The position numbers and the translations under genes were made by a program. A DNA stretch of 64,000 bases from Lysinibacillus odysseyi (GTDB lineage: Bacteria > Bacillota > Bacilli > Bacillales_A > Planococcaceae), in assembly GCA_014595895.1 (NCBI GenBank), contig JABUKB010000002.1, positions 184,770 to 248,769 of the forward strand, in the 5' to 3' direction. Every line of letters begins with the position of its first letter. The first letter of the stretch is position 1. Below the pieces are notes generated by a model that saw nothing but the letters and a program-made list of their open reading frames with translations, was not told where the DNA came from and searched no databases. Below, in pieces: positions 63,958-64,000 of this stretch.

Positions 63958-64000
63958 TTATTTGCCTTTTGCCATTCTTAGCGTTACTTCCCCTACTATA
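63958..64000 (-). CDS. C-terminal end of an unidentified gene (partial)
   Basis: The last codons of a minus-strand frame read IVGEVTLRMAKGK-stop (stop TAA at 63958-63960), directly followed by a terminator hairpin, which suggests a true gene end. Too short to identify. Confidence 0.4.
   Translation of the reverse strand, partial: IVGEVTLRMAKGK

Overview
The window looks like chromosomal DNA of a low-GC, Gram-positive, spore-forming member of the Bacillales. Gene content and order match Bacillus subtilis closely in blocks (secG-est-rnr-smpB; cggR-gapA-pgk-tpiA-gpmI-eno; yvcI-rapZ-yvcK-whiA-crh; hprK-lgt-yvoD-ppaX-yvoF-hisZ). A Planococcaceae host (Lysinibacillus/Solibacillus type) is my inference from the style of the proteins, not something proved here. 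Most genes lie on the minus strand. At least seven genes appear to use TTG starts set by a good Shine-Dalgarno sequence (secG, the CNNM protein, the CotF-type protein, yvcD, lcfB, yhgE, tetR).

Layout. 1-7 kb: end-truncated RpiR-type regulator, tag, smpB, rnr, est, secG, a small acidic lipoprotein and a CNNM/CorC membrane protein. 7.2-8.3 kb: a plus-strand NERD-domain protein followed by five copies of a 10-bp word at an exact 21-bp period. 8.3-15.6 kb: the lower glycolytic genes and their regulator CggR, with a recognisable promoter and CggR operator. 15.6-22 kb: a glutaredoxin-like protein, a CotF-type coat protein, an amino-acid ABC importer with two binding proteins, a polysaccharide deacetylase and a tRNA-Arg(CCG). 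22.2-29.6 kb: clpP (CtsR-type operator), crh, whiA, yvcK, rapZ, a Nudix hydrolase, trxB and the TPR protein yvcD. 29.7-35.4 kb: his operon hisZGDBHF(IE), without hisA. 35.5-42.2 kb: yvoF, ppaX, yvoD, lgt, hprK, cytochrome c551, a YitT protein and an EAL/HDOD protein. 42.4-52.9 kb: a truncated S9-peptidase-like protein, lcfB with a FadR-type operator, a Bce-type peptide-antibiotic detoxification module (two-component system plus ABC transporter), hutG, lplJ and yhfH. 53-64 kb: yhgE and its TetR regulator, a four-gene lipoprotein/two-component operon, hemY-hemH-hemE and an HmoB/TRAP-like protein.

How the genes work together. Carbon flux control is a theme: CggR controls glycolysis from triose phosphate to pyruvate, HprK phosphorylates HPr/Crh, PpaX can remove the pyrophosphate made by HprK, and YvcK and RapZ link to cell-wall precursor and central metabolism. 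hemE-hemH-hemY is the coproporphyrin-dependent heme branch, with a possible heme-handling protein next door.

The most interesting unexplained signal is a pair of related structured RNA elements (about 19960-20212 minus and 43867-44057 plus). They share several stems, one with three compensatory base-pair changes, and both begin directly after the T-rich tail of an intrinsic terminator-like hairpin. I read them as HEARO/omega-RNA-like, protein-less relatives of IS200/IS605-superfamily guide-RNA elements; the family name comes from memory and needs a covariance-model search. Other points worth a look: a duplicated promoter block shared by the ABC importer and the deacetylase, an operon of beta-propeller lipoprotein + response regulator + kinase + YtkA-like lipoprotein placed between the heme genes and yhgD/yhgE, and a strong Shine-Dalgarno held away from a TTG start by a hairpin.
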